Assembly: GCF_003590855.1 (NCBI RefSeq)
Contig: NZ_QYUP01000120.1
Span: 1-64,000, forward strand
Reading direction: 5' to 3'
Origin: Massilia cavernae
GTDB lineage: Bacteria > Pseudomonadota > Gammaproteobacteria > Burkholderiales > Burkholderiaceae_D
DNA: 64,000 nucleotides
The position numbers were made by a program, and so were the translations under genes. The notes beneath the pieces were generated by a model. That model was not told the DNA's origin. It made no database searches and worked only from the letters and a program-made list of their open reading frames with translations. Positions 7,820 through 16,724 of the stretch are shown here, one piece after another (positions within the stretch are counted from its first letter, which is position 1; each line of letters starts with the position of its first letter).

Positions 7820-9790
7820 ATGAACGTATCCGCAGTACCTGCAAAGCCGCTCGCGCTTGCCCTCGCCCTTTCCGTTTGCTTTGCCGCCCCGGCCGTCGCC
7901 CAGCAGTCCATGCCGACCGTGTATGTGACCGGCGCGCGCTTCGCCAGCGACCCGGCATTGGCGCCGATCGGCGCCACCGTGATCGACGCGGGCCAGATCC
8001 GCCGCGCCGGCGTCACCGACGTCAACCAGGCGATCCGCAAGATCGGCGGCGTCTACGGCCGCCAGAGCCTGGACGGCTCGCCCGACTTCATGCTGGACCT
8101 GCGCGGCTTCGGCTCCAACAGCAGCCAGAACATGGTGGTGGTGCTGGACGGCGTGCGCCTGTCGGAGAATGAGCTGAGCGGCCCGATCCTGTCGACGATC
8201 CCGATCGAGACGGTCGAGCGCATCGAGATCATCCGCGGCGGCGCGAGCGTGCTGTACGGCGACGGGGCGACCGGCGGTGTGATCCAGATCGTGACCAAGC
8301 GCGCTGAAAAGGACGGCAGCCGCGGCATGGCCAGCTTTGATGCAGGGCAATTCGGCCTGCGCGAACTGCGCGCCAGCGCTGCGCACAGCTTCGGCGCGTT
8401 CGCGCTCGACGCATCGGTGTCCGACCTCAAGACCGACAACTACCGCGACCACAATGCCTTCGACAACCGCAGCTTCAGCGGCGGCCTGGCATGGTCGCAC
8501 GCCAACGGCCGCGTATCGCTGCGCCTCGACAGCGCGCGCCAGGAATCGGAGTTCCCCGGCTCGCTGACGCAGCAGCAGTTCGACGCCAACCCGCGCAGGG
8601 CCTCCACCCCGCTGGACTTCGGCAGCCTCGATTCCGACCGCGTGACCGCGCTGGTCGAACACCGCATTGGCAACGTCGACCTCGCGGCCGAACTGTCGCA
8701 CCGCGAAAAGACCGCCGCCGCCACCTACTACTTCACCTTTGGCGGCAGCACCAGCGCGTCGGCCCTGTCGTATGACAGCCGCCAGACCCAGTTCTCGCCG
8801 CGCCTGCGCCACCGCACGCAGCTGGACGGCATGCTCAACGAACTGGTGGCCGGCGTCGACCTGATCCGCTGGAGCCGCGACACCACGTCGTCGTTCTCGG
8901 CGGCCGAAGCCACCCAGGACTCCAAGGCACTGTACCTGCGCGACGAGCTCCGCTGGAGCGCCGCCCACAACGGCCGCCTGTCCGCCGGCGTGCGCCGCGA
9001 AAGTTTCGACAAGGAGACCGTCGACCCGCTCGCCTTCCCGCCAATGAATGAGGCCATCAAGCAGTCGCAGACGGCATGGGAAGTGCAGGGCAGCATGGAC
9101 GTGGCGCCGCTGCTGAACGTGCACGCCAAGGCAGGCCGCAGCTACCGCGCGCCGAACTCGGACGAGAACGCGTTCCGTTCCACCACCGGCCCGCTCCGCA
9201 TCCAGACCTCGCGCGACCTCGAAGTGGGCGCGGCCTACGGCACCGAACAGGCCAAAGCCGGCGTGCGCGTGTTCCGCCACGCGATCGACGGCGAGATCTT
9301 CTACGACCCGACGCTCAACTTCGGCTTCGGCGCCAACACCAACCTCGACCCGACCCGCCGCCAGGGCGTGGAAGTCGACGCGCAGGCGCGCGTTGCCGCG
9401 GACTGGCGCGTCAACGCGAGCTACCAGCACGTGCAGGCCGAATTCACGGAAGGCCCGAACGCCGGCCGCGAGATGGTGCTGGTTCCGAAAAACGTGCTGA
9501 GCGCGCGCCTGTCGTGGGTTCCGGCCGGCGGCCACAGCGCCGACGTCGGCGTGCAGTGGGTCGACAGCCAGCGTTTCGGCAACGACTTCAGCAACAGCTG
9601 CGGTTCGCGCATCCCTTCCTACACCACCATCGACGCACGCTACGCGCGCCGTGTGGGTCCATGGGAGTTTGCGGTGTCGGGCCTCAACCTGGCCGACAAG
9701 GACTACTACAGCAATGCCTTCCTGTGCCGGGCCGGCATCTACCCGGGCGATGGCCGCCAGTTGCGGGCTTCGGTTCGCTACGACTTCTAA
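7820..9790 (+). CDS. btuB: TonB-dependent vitamin B12 receptor, BtuB-like
   Basis: This 656-residue outer-membrane protein has a signal peptide (about 1-27, ending AVAQQ), a TonB-box-like stretch (PTVYVTGAR), a plug domain (about 35-150, with RGFGSNSSQNMVVVLDG and RIEIIRGGASVLYGDGATGG) and a beta-barrel. It ends in an aromatic residue (RYDF), as barrel proteins do. The receptor would move cobalamin into the periplasm using TonB-ExbBD energy. The function comes from the cobalamin riboswitch in its leader and the BtuCDF importer downstream, since plug motifs alone do not define the ligand. ATG 7820 was chosen because upstream in-frame starts would lie in front of a canonical signal peptide. Confidence 0.9.
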   Translation: MNVSAVPAKPLALALALSVCFAAPAVAQQSMPTVYVTGARFASDPALAPIGATVIDAGQIRRAGVTDVNQAIRKIGGVYGRQSLDGSPDFMLDLRGFGSNSSQNMVVVLDGVRLSENELSGPILSTIPIETVERIEIIRGGASVLYGDGATGGVIQIVTKRAEKDGSRGMASFDAGQFGLRELRASAAHSFGAFALDASVSDLKTDNYRDHNAFDNRSFSGGLAWSHANGRVSLRLDSARQESEFPGSLTQQQFDANPRRASTPLDFGSLDSDRVTALVEHRIGNVDLAAELSHREKTAAATYYFTFGGSTSASALSYDSRQTQFSPRLRHRTQLDGMLNELVAGVDLIRWSRDTTSSFSAAEATQDSKALYLRDELRWSAAHNGRLSAGVRRESFDKETVDPLAFPPMNEAIKQSQTAWEVQGSMDVAPLLNVHAKAGRSYRAPNSDENAFRSTTGPLRIQTSRDLEVGAAYGTEQAKAGVRVFRHAIDGEIFYDPTLNFGFGANTNLDPTRRQGVEVDAQARVAADWRVNASYQHVQAEFTEGPNAGREMVLVPKNVLSARLSWVPAGGHSADVGVQWVDSQRFGNDFSNSCGSRIPSYTTIDARYARRVGPWEFAVSGLNLADKDYYSNAFLCRAGIYPGDGRQLRASVRYDF

Positions 9791-9799
9791 GGCCGCCGC

Positions 9800-10834
9800 A
9801 TGAACCGCCTGCCGCAAGCCGCGCAGCGCCACCGCCTGGTGCTGGCGCTGCTGGGTGCGGCAGCGCTGGCGGTTCTGTTGGCATCGACGATGGTCGGCTC
9901 GGTCGGCATCCCAGTCTCGAAGCTGCCGTTCGCACTGGCCAGCCTGGTGTCGGGCGAGGAGGGCGGCATCGAGGCCACCTTGCTCGACCTGCGCCTGGGC
10001 CGCGCCTGCGCCGCGTTCGCGACCGGCGCGGCGCTGTCGCTGGCCGGCGTCATGATGCAGGCGCTGCTGCGCAACCCGCTGGCCGATCCTTACGTGCTGG
10101 GCATTTCCAGCGGCGCCGCAGTGGGCGCGCTGGCCGCGCTGCTGGGCGGCGCGGCGCTGTGGATGGTCGACCTGGGCGCGCTGGGCGGCGCGGTCGGCGT
10201 GTCGGCGCTGCTGTACCTGCTGGCGCGGCGCGACCTGGGCGGCTCCGCCTCGCGCGACACGCCGGGCGACCCGAATACCCTGCTGCTGACCGGCGTGATC
10301 CTGGCCGCGGCCTGCATGGCGCTGGTGACGCTGATGCTGTCGGTGGCGCCGGAATCGCGCCTGCGCGGCATGGTGTTCTGGATGGTGGGCGACCTGTCCG
10401 GCGCCGGCTGGCGCTGGCTGCCTTGGGTGGTGCTGGCTGGCGCGCTGCTGTTCGCCCTGCGTTCCGCGCGTAGCCTGAACGTGATGGCGCTGCATGCCGA
10501 CGCTGCCGCCACGCTCGGCGTCGACGTCGCGAAGCTGCGCCGTTCGCTGTTCATCTGCTCGGGCATCCTGACCGCCAGCGCGGTGACCACCGCGGGCAGT
10601 ATCGGCTTCGTGGGCCTGATCGTGCCGCACGCCTGCCGCTACGCCTTCGGCCCCGACCACCGTATCCTGCTGCCAGCCGCGACGGTGGCCGGCGGCGCCT
10701 TCCTGGTGCTGGCCGATACGCTGGCACGCACCGTGCTGGCGCCGCAGCAGCTGCCGGTAGGCGTACTGACTTCCCTGATCGGCGTGCCGGTCTTTTTACT
10801 GCAACTGCACCAGCTGCACCTGCGCCGGCCATGA
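9800..10834 (+). CDS. btuC: Cobalamin ABC transporter permease (FecCD/BtuC family)
   Basis: This 344-residue membrane protein has about ten hydrophobic segments and the FecCD signatures LRLGRACAAFATGAALSLAG, NPLADPYVLGISSGAAVGA and GSIGFVGLIVPHA. It forms the inner-membrane channel that takes cobalamin from the periplasmic binding protein. The gene starts 9 bp after btuB and overlaps the ATPase start by 4 bp (ATGA at 10831-10834), so the permease and ATPase are translationally coupled. Cobalamin rather than siderophore specificity is inferred from the riboswitch. Confidence 0.9.
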   Translation: MNRLPQAAQRHRLVLALLGAAALAVLLASTMVGSVGIPVSKLPFALASLVSGEEGGIEATLLDLRLGRACAAFATGAALSLAGVMMQALLRNPLADPYVLGISSGAAVGALAALLGGAALWMVDLGALGGAVGVSALLYLLARRDLGGSASRDTPGDPNTLLLTGVILAAACMALVTLMLSVAPESRLRGMVFWMVGDLSGAGWRWLPWVVLAGALLFALRSARSLNVMALHADAAATLGVDVAKLRRSLFICSGILTASAVTTAGSIGFVGLIVPHACRYAFGPDHRILLPAATVAGGAFLVLADTLARTVLAPQQLPVGVLTSLIGVPVFLLQLHQLHLRRP

Positions 10835-11613
10835 TCGCCACCACCGACCTGACCCTGCGCGCCGGAGCGCGCGTGCTGCTCGAAGGCCTGACGTGGCATG
10901 CCGAGCCGGGCCAGCTGTGGTGCATCATCGGCCGCAACGGCGCCGGCAAGAGCACCTTGCTGCGCACGCTGGCGGGCATGCGTTCGCCGGACGGCGGCAG
11001 CGTCGCCATTGACGGCCGGCCGCTGGCCGAGTGGGACGTGGCGAAGCTTGCGCGCGAACGCTCCTTCCTGGCGCAGTCGCGCAGCGACGCTTTTGCCTAC
11101 CGAGTGATCGAGACCGTGCTGATGGCGCGACATCCGTATCACGCGGACCGCTACTGGGAAGGCAGCGACGATCATGTCGCCGCCGAAAACGCCTTGCGCG
11201 CGCTCGACGTGCTGCACCTGGCGCGGCGCGACGTGCGCACCCTGTCCGGCGGCGAACGCCAGCGCGTGGCGATCGCCGCATTGCTGGCGCAGGACACGCC
11301 CCTGATGCTCCTCGACGAACCGGCCAACGCGCTCGACCTGGCGCACCAGGTGTCGGTGATGCGCCTGCTGGCGCGCCTTTGCCGCGAACAGGGCAAGACC
11401 GTGGTGATGGTCGGGCACGACCTGAACCTGGCCCACAGCGTCGCCACCGATGCGCTATTGCTGATGGGCGACGGCCGCTGGCTGGCCGGCGCAACCGCGG
11501 AGGTGATGCAGCCGCATATACTGAGCCAGTGCCTCGGCCACCCGATCGAGACGCTGCGGCACGGCGAACGCACCATTTTCATCGCGGGCGAAAGCGCCCC
11601 CGCAAACACGTAA
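10831..11613 (+). CDS. btuD: Cobalamin ABC transporter ATP-binding protein
   Basis: This 260-residue ABC ATPase has Walker A GRNGAGKST at 34-42, signature LSGGERQR at 138-145 and Walker B LMLLDEP at 158-164, followed by the H-loop GHDLNL. It powers cobalamin import with the permease encoded just upstream. Length and motif spacing are normal for the FecE/BtuD type. The short gap (15 bp) to the binding-protein gene keeps it in the same operon. Confidence 0.9.
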   Translation: MIATTDLTLRAGARVLLEGLTWHAEPGQLWCIIGRNGAGKSTLLRTLAGMRSPDGGSVAIDGRPLAEWDVAKLARERSFLAQSRSDAFAYRVIETVLMARHPYHADRYWEGSDDHVAAENALRALDVLHLARRDVRTLSGGERQRVAIAALLAQDTPLMLLDEPANALDLAHQVSVMRLLARLCREQGKTVVMVGHDLNLAHSVATDALLLMGDGRWLAGATAEVMQPHILSQCLGHPIETLRHGERTIFIAGESAPANT

Positions 11614-11628
11614 CAAGCGAAAAACGAC

Positions 11629-12519
11629 ATGAACATGACCAAACTGCTGCTGGCCGCCGCCTTGATGCTGTCTTCGCAGGCCGTGCTGGCACGCACCCCG
11701 ACCGTCATCGACGACGCGGGAAACCGCATCACCCTGGACAAGCCCGCCCAGCGCATCATCTCGATGTCGCCGCACGTGACCGAGCTGCTGTTCGCCGCCG
11801 GCGGCGGCAAGCGCATCGTCGGCGCCATGAACTTCAGCGACTATCCGGAAGAGGCCAAGCGCATCCCGCTGGTCGGCAACGACAGCCAGATCGACATGGA
11901 ACGGGTGGTGGCGCTCAAGCCCGACCTGCTGATCGTATGGCAAAGCGGGAACACAGCGCGCCAGCTCGAACAGCTGCGCAGCCTCGGCATCCCGGTGTTC
12001 TACAGCGAGCCGCGCACGCTGGACGGCGTGGCCACCAGCCTGACCCGTTTCGGCGACCTGCTCGGCACCGCCCCCGAGGCGGCGCGCGCCGCCGCCGCGT
12101 TCCGCGACAGGGTCAAGCTGCTTGCCGTCCGCTACGCCAATCGGCCGATGGTGCGGGTGTTCTACCAGGTGTGGGACCGGCCGCTGTACACGCTGAACGG
12201 CAGCCATATCGTCAGCGACGCGATCCGCCTGTGCGGCGGCGAGAACATCTTCGCCAGCCAGGCGGTCAAGGCGCCAGCGGTCAGTATCGAAGCGGTGCTG
12301 CAGCTGAACCCGGAGGCGGTGATCGGCGACGCCCAGCAGGGGCCGGACGACGCCGGCATCACCATTTGGAAGCCCTACCGCAACATGACGGCGGTCGCGC
12401 GCGGCAACCTGTTCACCCTACGCGGCGAACTGCTGACGCGTGCCGGGCCGCGCATCACCGACGGCGTCGCCCAGTTGTGCGAACGGCTGGAGACGGCCCG
12501 CAAACGCCGTCCGGGCTAG
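11629..12519 (+). CDS. btuF: Periplasmic cobalamin-binding protein, BtuF-like
   Basis: This 296-residue substrate-binding protein has a signal peptide ending VLARTP (about residues 1-22). The two-lobed helical-backbone fold of the BtuF/FecB class is recognisable from PAQRIISMSPHVTELLFAAG and KPDLLIVWQSGN. Its position after btuC and btuD completes an importer: BtuB across the outer membrane, BtuF in the periplasm, BtuCD across the inner membrane. No lipobox is seen, so the protein should be soluble. No cobalamin synthesis genes are visible nearby, so this is a salvage locus as far as the window shows. Confidence 0.88.
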   Translation: MNMTKLLLAAALMLSSQAVLARTPTVIDDAGNRITLDKPAQRIISMSPHVTELLFAAGGGKRIVGAMNFSDYPEEAKRIPLVGNDSQIDMERVVALKPDLLIVWQSGNTARQLEQLRSLGIPVFYSEPRTLDGVATSLTRFGDLLGTAPEAARAAAAFRDRVKLLAVRYANRPMVRVFYQVWDRPLYTLNGSHIVSDAIRLCGGENIFASQAVKAPAVSIEAVLQLNPEAVIGDAQQGPDDAGITIWKPYRNMTAVARGNLFTLRGELLTRAGPRITDGVAQLCERLETARKRRPG

Positions 12520-12648
12520 CCATGTAAGGACATGACAAGGCCCCGGTTAAATAGGTAAGCAATTGCAAAAAATGGGGGCGGCCCCTCCGAGGCCGCGAAA
12601 AAGTGGTAACCTCCGGATCGTTGCTTAACTACACTACGAAGGATATTT

Positions 12649-13335
12649 ATGCGTTCCCTGCGTTTTGCCATTGCTGCCGCAAGCCTGATCGCCAGCGCGG
12701 CGTTTGCCTCGCCGACCGCGCCGGTCAACGGCGCCGAATACCTCACGCTAGCGCAGCCCCAGCCTGTCCAGACGGCCGGCAAGAAAGTGGAAGTCATCGA
12801 ATTCTTCATGTACCACTGCCCGGCCTGCAATGCGCTCGAGCCGAGCCTGGCCGCATGGGTCAAGAAGCAGGGCAACAACATCGAATTCAAGCGCGTGCAC
12901 ATGCCGATGCAGGGCCTGGCCGATCCGGAAGCCCACCTGTACCTGACGCTGGAAGCGATGGGCAAGCTGGAAGAGATGCATCCGAAAGTGTTCCGCGCCT
13001 TCCACGTCGAGCGCCAGCGCCTGAACCGCGACGACGCGATCATCGAATGGGTGGCCAAGAACGGCGTCGACAAGGCCAAGTTCCTCGAATACTGGAACTC
13101 GTTCGGCGTGCAGTCCAAGCTGCGCCGCATTCCCCAGGTGCTGAGCAACTACAAGGTCGACTCGGTGCCGACCCTGGTGATCGACGGCCGCTACATGACG
13201 TCGCCATCGATGGTCGGCCAGGCAGCCAAGGGCAATATGGCTGGAACCGTGCAGGCGGCAACCATGCAGGTCGCCGACGCACTGGTCGCCAAGGTACAGA
13301 AGGACAAGGGCCTGAAGCCGGCCGCTGCAAAGTAA
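12649..13335 (+). CDS. dsbA: Thiol:disulfide interchange protein DsbA
   Basis: This 228-residue periplasmic oxidoreductase has a signal peptide (about 1-20) and a thioredoxin-fold core. The redox motif C57-P-A-C60 sits in EFFMYHCPAC and the cis-proline loop SVPT at 172-175. DsbA introduces disulfide bonds into exported proteins. CPAC differs from the E. coli CPHC but is common in betaproteobacterial DsbA. The gene has a ribosome site (GAAGGA) and is followed by a strong intrinsic terminator, so it is probably monocistronic. Cysteine-rich exported proteins in this window (for example at 3504) are possible clients. Confidence 0.92.
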   Translation: MRSLRFAIAAASLIASAAFASPTAPVNGAEYLTLAQPQPVQTAGKKVEVIEFFMYHCPACNALEPSLAAWVKKQGNNIEFKRVHMPMQGLADPEAHLYLTLEAMGKLEEMHPKVFRAFHVERQRLNRDDAIIEWVAKNGVDKAKFLEYWNSFGVQSKLRRIPQVLSNYKVDSVPTLVIDGRYMTSPSMVGQAAKGNMAGTVQAATMQVADALVAKVQKDKGLKPAAAK

Positions 13336-13351
13336 GCCGGTCGCGTGCCAC

Positions 13352-13380
13352 AAAAACTCCGCTGCGGCGGAGTTTTTTTT
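13352..13380 (+). terminator. Intrinsic terminator after dsbA
   Basis: The 18-nt hairpin ACTCCGC-TGCG-GCGGAGT (13356-13373) is followed by eight T residues. The same 18-nt hairpin recurs at 13804-13821. Confidence 0.9.
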
Positions 13381-13470
13381 GGCCGTTCGCCGGCGCTGGA
13401 CCGGGCGCACTGGAATATGCCCGTTGTAGCGATTAGAATGAAGCATACCCGCGAAAGGCAACGCAACAAC

Positions 13471-13797
13471 ATGAGTGAAGAAGCAGAAAAAAAGCTGTTG
13501 AAGATGTACGACGGTTCCCGGCCGGCCGAGGAAGACCTGTTCGAGACCAGCTATGTGAACCACGTGGCGTGGACGCTGGTGGTCATCCTGGGCGGCGCGC
13601 TGATCTGGGTTTCGATCGCACTGATCAACGCGGAGAACCAGCGCAACGCGCTGATGACAAAGCAGTGCGCCGACCCCGTCTTCAAGGGCGAGGTCGACCA
13701 GGCCTGCCTGCAACTGGTCGCCTCGCGCGAGCACTGGTGGGAGAACCTCTGGTATGGCGTGACGCATCTGCGACCGGAAGAGCCGGCCCCTAAATAG
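13471..13797 (+). CDS. Small single-pass membrane protein of unknown function
   Basis: This 108-residue protein has one clear transmembrane helix (about residues 33-52, TLVVILGGALIWVSIALI) between a charged N-terminus and a C-terminal domain with two cysteines (C64 and C75). I recognise no family. ATG 13471 (MSEEAEKKLLKMY) was preferred over the in-frame start at 13345, which would lie in the dsbA terminator. The gene is bracketed by two hairpins of identical sequence and converges with the sensor kinase gene. Whether the cysteines face the periplasm and meet DsbA cannot be told from the sequence. Confidence 0.65.
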   Translation: MSEEAEKKLLKMYDGSRPAEEDLFETSYVNHVAWTLVVILGGALIWVSIALINAENQRNALMTKQCADPVFKGEVDQACLQLVASREHWWENLWYGVTHLRPEEPAPK

Positions 13798-13799
13798 TC

Positions 13800-13826
13800 A
13801 AAAACTCCGCTGCGGCGGAGTTTTTG
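13800..13826. terminator. Intrinsic terminator between convergent genes
   Basis: The hairpin ACTCCGC-TGCG-GCGGAGT at 13804-13821 is flanked by A and T runs on both sides, so it can serve the small membrane protein gene (+) and the sensor kinase gene (-). Its stem-loop is identical to the one after dsbA. Confidence 0.85.
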
Positions 13827-13834
13827 TTTGGGGC

Positions 13835-15139
13835 CTAGCCCGGCAGCGTGATCGTGAAGCGCGCCCCGCCCAGCGGCGATTCGCCCGCCACGATGCTGCC
13901 GCCATGCAGCCCAACTGCCTTGTGCGCGATCGACAGGCCGAGCCCGAAGCCGCCGGTGGCGCGGTCGCGGCTTCGGTCGAGGCGGTAGAAGGGCTCGAAG
14001 ACCCGGGTGCGTTCCGTTGCCGGGATGCCCGGGCCGTCGTCGTCCACCACGATCTCCACCGTCCCGGACGCCGTGCGGCGCGCGCCCAGCGCCACGCGCG
14101 ACTGGGCATACTTCTGGGCGTTGCGCATCACGTTGCAGACCGCGCGCACCAGCAGGCGGCGGTCGCCTTCCATGCTGCCCAGGCCAGGCGCGAGTTCAAA
14201 CAACGGCGCCGGGCCGGCCGGGTCGAGCGAGTCGACGCAGCCGGCCAGCGCGGGCGCCAGCTCGAACTGCTCGCGCTGGAGCGACTGCGGGCTGTCCAGC
14301 CGCGTCATGCTGAGCAGCTCGCCGACCAGGGTGTTCAGCTCCGACAGGTCGCCTTCCATCGCCGCGATGCGCTTCTCCAGCGCCGGGTCGCCGGCAGCGC
14401 CGCGCAGCAGTTCCAGCGCGAACTCGAGCCGGGCGATCGGCGTACGCAGTTCGTGCGAGACCGAATGCAGCAGGTTGCGCTGGGCGTCCAGCAGCCCCTC
14501 GATGCGTGCCGCCATGTGGTTGATGCGCTCGGCCAGCGGATAAATGCTGGCGCTGGGCGCCATGTGGGCGCGCGCCGACAGGTCGCCGGCGCCGAAATCG
14601 TCGGCCACTTTCGACAGGGCCTGCAAGCCCTGCCAGTGGGAGCGCGACCACAGCGCGATCGGGATCAGGAGGGCGAGGGCCACGATGACATAGCGCACCG
14701 CCTCCATTTCCAGCGCCAGGGCGATATCGATCGGAAGGTCCTGCGCGTGGATCACCTCGGCCTCGCTGCCGATGTACTTGTGGCCGGTGAGGTCGACCCG
14801 GCGGTAGAAGGACTTGCTGGCGGCGTCCAGCACCACCTCGCCGCGGTCGAGCGCGCCCATCTGGGCCGGTTCCAGTTCTTTGCGCGCCTGAATCAGGGGG
14901 ACCAGGTCGAGCCTCACCTTGGACACCTCGCGCACCTTGTTCAGCCGGGTCAGCCATTCGTCGGCGGGAGCCTGGTCAACGTACTGCTCAAGCAGGAAGA
15001 TCTGGGCCGCGGCCTGGCGGCGCGCGATGTCCTCGAGCGGATCGCCGAAGAGGCGGGTGATGGCGAGGTAGATGACGAAGGTGGCGGCGGTAATAGACAG
15101 CATCACCAGCACGAAGAAGCGGAAGAAAATACGATTCAC
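13835..15139 (-). CDS. RstB-like sensor histidine kinase
   Basis: This 434-residue membrane kinase begins with GTG at 15139. It has a transmembrane helix (7-28), a periplasmic sensor region (about 30-146), a second helix (147-165), HAMP (166-220), a HisKA domain with H229 in SVSHELRTPIAR, and a HATPase domain with DDDGPGIP and GLGLSIAHKA. The arrangement is close to RstB. No regulator gene is adjacent; the matching RstA-like regulator is 3.2 kb away at 18297-18983 and shares a 14-bp promoter segment with this gene. A 20-codon upstream frame (15136-15198) ends inside the GTG start, which suggests coupled translation. Confidence 0.85.
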   Translation of the reverse strand: MNRIFFRFFVLVMLSITAATFVIYLAITRLFGDPLEDIARRQAAAQIFLLEQYVDQAPADEWLTRLNKVREVSKVRLDLVPLIQARKELEPAQMGALDRGEVVLDAASKSFYRRVDLTGHKYIGSEAEVIHAQDLPIDIALALEMEAVRYVIVALALLIPIALWSRSHWQGLQALSKVADDFGAGDLSARAHMAPSASIYPLAERINHMAARIEGLLDAQRNLLHSVSHELRTPIARLEFALELLRGAAGDPALEKRIAAMEGDLSELNTLVGELLSMTRLDSPQSLQREQFELAPALAGCVDSLDPAGPAPLFELAPGLGSMEGDRRLLVRAVCNVMRNAQKYAQSRVALGARRTASGTVEIVVDDDGPGIPATERTRVFEPFYRLDRSRDRATGGFGLGLSIAHKAVGLHGGSIVAGESPLGGARFTITLPG

Positions 15140-15198
15140 AGGCGCCGTCTCCCGGATCGCCTGGCTTGCCCCGCACCGTACCGTGTTGCCAAGAACAT
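15136..15198 (-). CDS. Candidate 20-codon leader peptide upstream of the sensor kinase
   Basis: An ATG at 15198 is preceded by a strong ribosome site (GGGAG, 15206-15210) and opens a frame of 20 codons (MFLATRYGAGQARRSGRRRL). Its TGA overlaps the GTG start of the kinase. The kinase has its own GGGAGA inside this frame. The peptide may be translated to couple or tune kinase expression. It may equally be a chance frame: there is no homology evidence, only the ribosome site and the stop/start overlap. Confidence 0.35.
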   Translation of the reverse strand: MFLATRYGAGQARRSGRRRL

Positions 15199-15216
15199 AG
15201 TTTTTCTCCCGACCGA

Positions 15217-15230
15217 CATTGTATAAGAGC
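15217..15230 (-). promoter_or_regulatory. Shared 14-bp promoter element, kinase copy
   Basis: Read on the minus strand this is GCTCTTATACAATG, identical to the element upstream of the regulator gene at 19004-19017. It contains TATACA, a plausible -10 hexamer. A leader with GGGAGA follows, aligning with the regulator's leader. It predicts that the separated kinase and regulator genes are expressed alike. Confidence 0.55.
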
Positions 15231-15424
15231 TGCGTTTTCTACGTGCATTACAAATTCACGACAATTGCCTTACATCTCAGGGAGGAATGAAAACCGGCCG
15301 GTCGTTATGATGATGTTCATGGATTTTCCGTTTGCCCACTGATACGACAAGTGTCGTGGGCTTTTTTTATTCTGTGTTCGGTGGAGCGCCACAAGCGCAC
15401 CAGTTTTGCGGGAGGGGTGTCATC

Positions 15425-16656
15425 ATGACGGTCCTGGGACGTTTTCTTGGCGCCATGCCGATTGCAGGCGCTGCCTTGCTGGCGGGCTGCGGCGGCGGTT
15501 CCGTCCCCATGCACGACCAGCAAGCCTCCCCTGGCGTGGTGGTCGGTGAACCCTCCCCGAATGATGCCCCGGTTTCCACTGAACTGTTCGCCGCCCGTGC
15601 GCGCGAGGAAGCGTGCGCCGGCGTGCGCAACCGCCTGTTTGTCATCGACGGCAAGAAGGTATTCTGGGACCGCGCCGGCAACTGCCCGGATAACAGCTAC
15701 GCCCAGCGCCTGTATGGTGTAACGCCGGACGCGCTGCTGTGCGAGGCGATGGACAGCATCGCCGGACCGCGTATCAGCTGCAAGGACAGCGCGGCGCGCA
15801 GCCTGTTCGACACCATCCTGGCCAACCTCGAACGCGACGACCTGGGACTGGGCATCGCCCACAAGGTCGAGCCGCTGGCCTTCCTGCCGCAGGACGGCGC
15901 CAGCATCGCCTTCACGCCGCTGGCGGAGGATGCCTTCTCCGGCGTACGCGCGCCAAGGACGGTCGTGATCCGCGACGCCGGCGCGTTCGCCAGCCTGTGG
16001 GCCGAGCATGCACGCGGCCGCAGCCCGGCGCCGGAGATGCCGCGCGTGAATTTCAGTACGCATATGCTGGTGGGCGTGTTCGCGGGCGAGGGCAGCAACG
16101 GCTGCCGCCAGGTCAAGGTGACCAAGGTGGCGTCGCGGGCGGACCGGATCGTGGTCAGCTACGAAGTGCGCGACCTGGCCACCTTCGCGGTCTGCACCGC
16201 AGCGGTCGGTTCGCCGATGCAGCTGGTTGCCATGCCGCGCGGCGACACGCCGGTCGAATTTGTCAACATCAAGCCGGAACGGCTGGTGGTAAAGGAGCTT
16301 GAGCGCAGCACCCGCTCGCTGGTCAGCCAGCCGAAGAACGTGGTCGTTAGGGATGCGGCCGCCTTCGCTACCCTATGGGCCGGACACAGCGCCCACAGCA
16401 GCGCGCGCCGGAAGTCGATTTCACCCGCAACATGGTGATCGGCGTGTTCATCGGCACCCGTCCGAACGGCTGCTATTCGACCGAAGTGACGGACGTGTAT
16501 CGCGAAAACGGTGCCATCACGGTGGTGCGCACCGACTGGGAACCGGGTCCGCAGGCCGTCTGCACGCTGGCGCTGGTCAACCCGGCGCACCTGGTAGTGG
16601 TGCCGCGGTCGGACGAGCCTGTGGAATTTAGTTCACAGGTGCAGGTCCTCAAGTGA
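15425..16656 (+). pseudogene. Lipoprotein with tandem PrcB-like C-terminal domains, frameshifted
   Basis: The frame from ATG 15425 encodes a lipoprotein signal (LLAGC, C22), an N-terminal region and one complete PrcB_C-like domain (from about residue 175, with VNFSTHMLVGVFAGEGSNGC). A second copy of the domain begins (NVVVRDAAAFATLWAGH), but the frame then closes at 16438. The rest of that domain (VDFTRNMVIGVFIGTRPNGC to the stop at 16656) lies in the -1 frame. This fits loss of one base between about 16380 and 16410. PrcB-type domains are named after a subunit of a surface protease complex and probably mediate binding. A sequencing error is an alternative explanation. Confidence 0.75.
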
Positions 16657-16724
16657 GGCAATTGTTGGGTTGTCGGGCGGCACACATTAGAATGTCGTCC
16701 ACTCGAACTCCCACAAGCTGAAAA

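Noticed and set aside
7583-10660. 1,025-codon minus-strand frame across btuB and btuC
   Set aside because: Shadow frame produced by high GC third positions. It has Arg/Gln/His-biased composition, no domain, and opposes well-recognised genes and the riboswitch.
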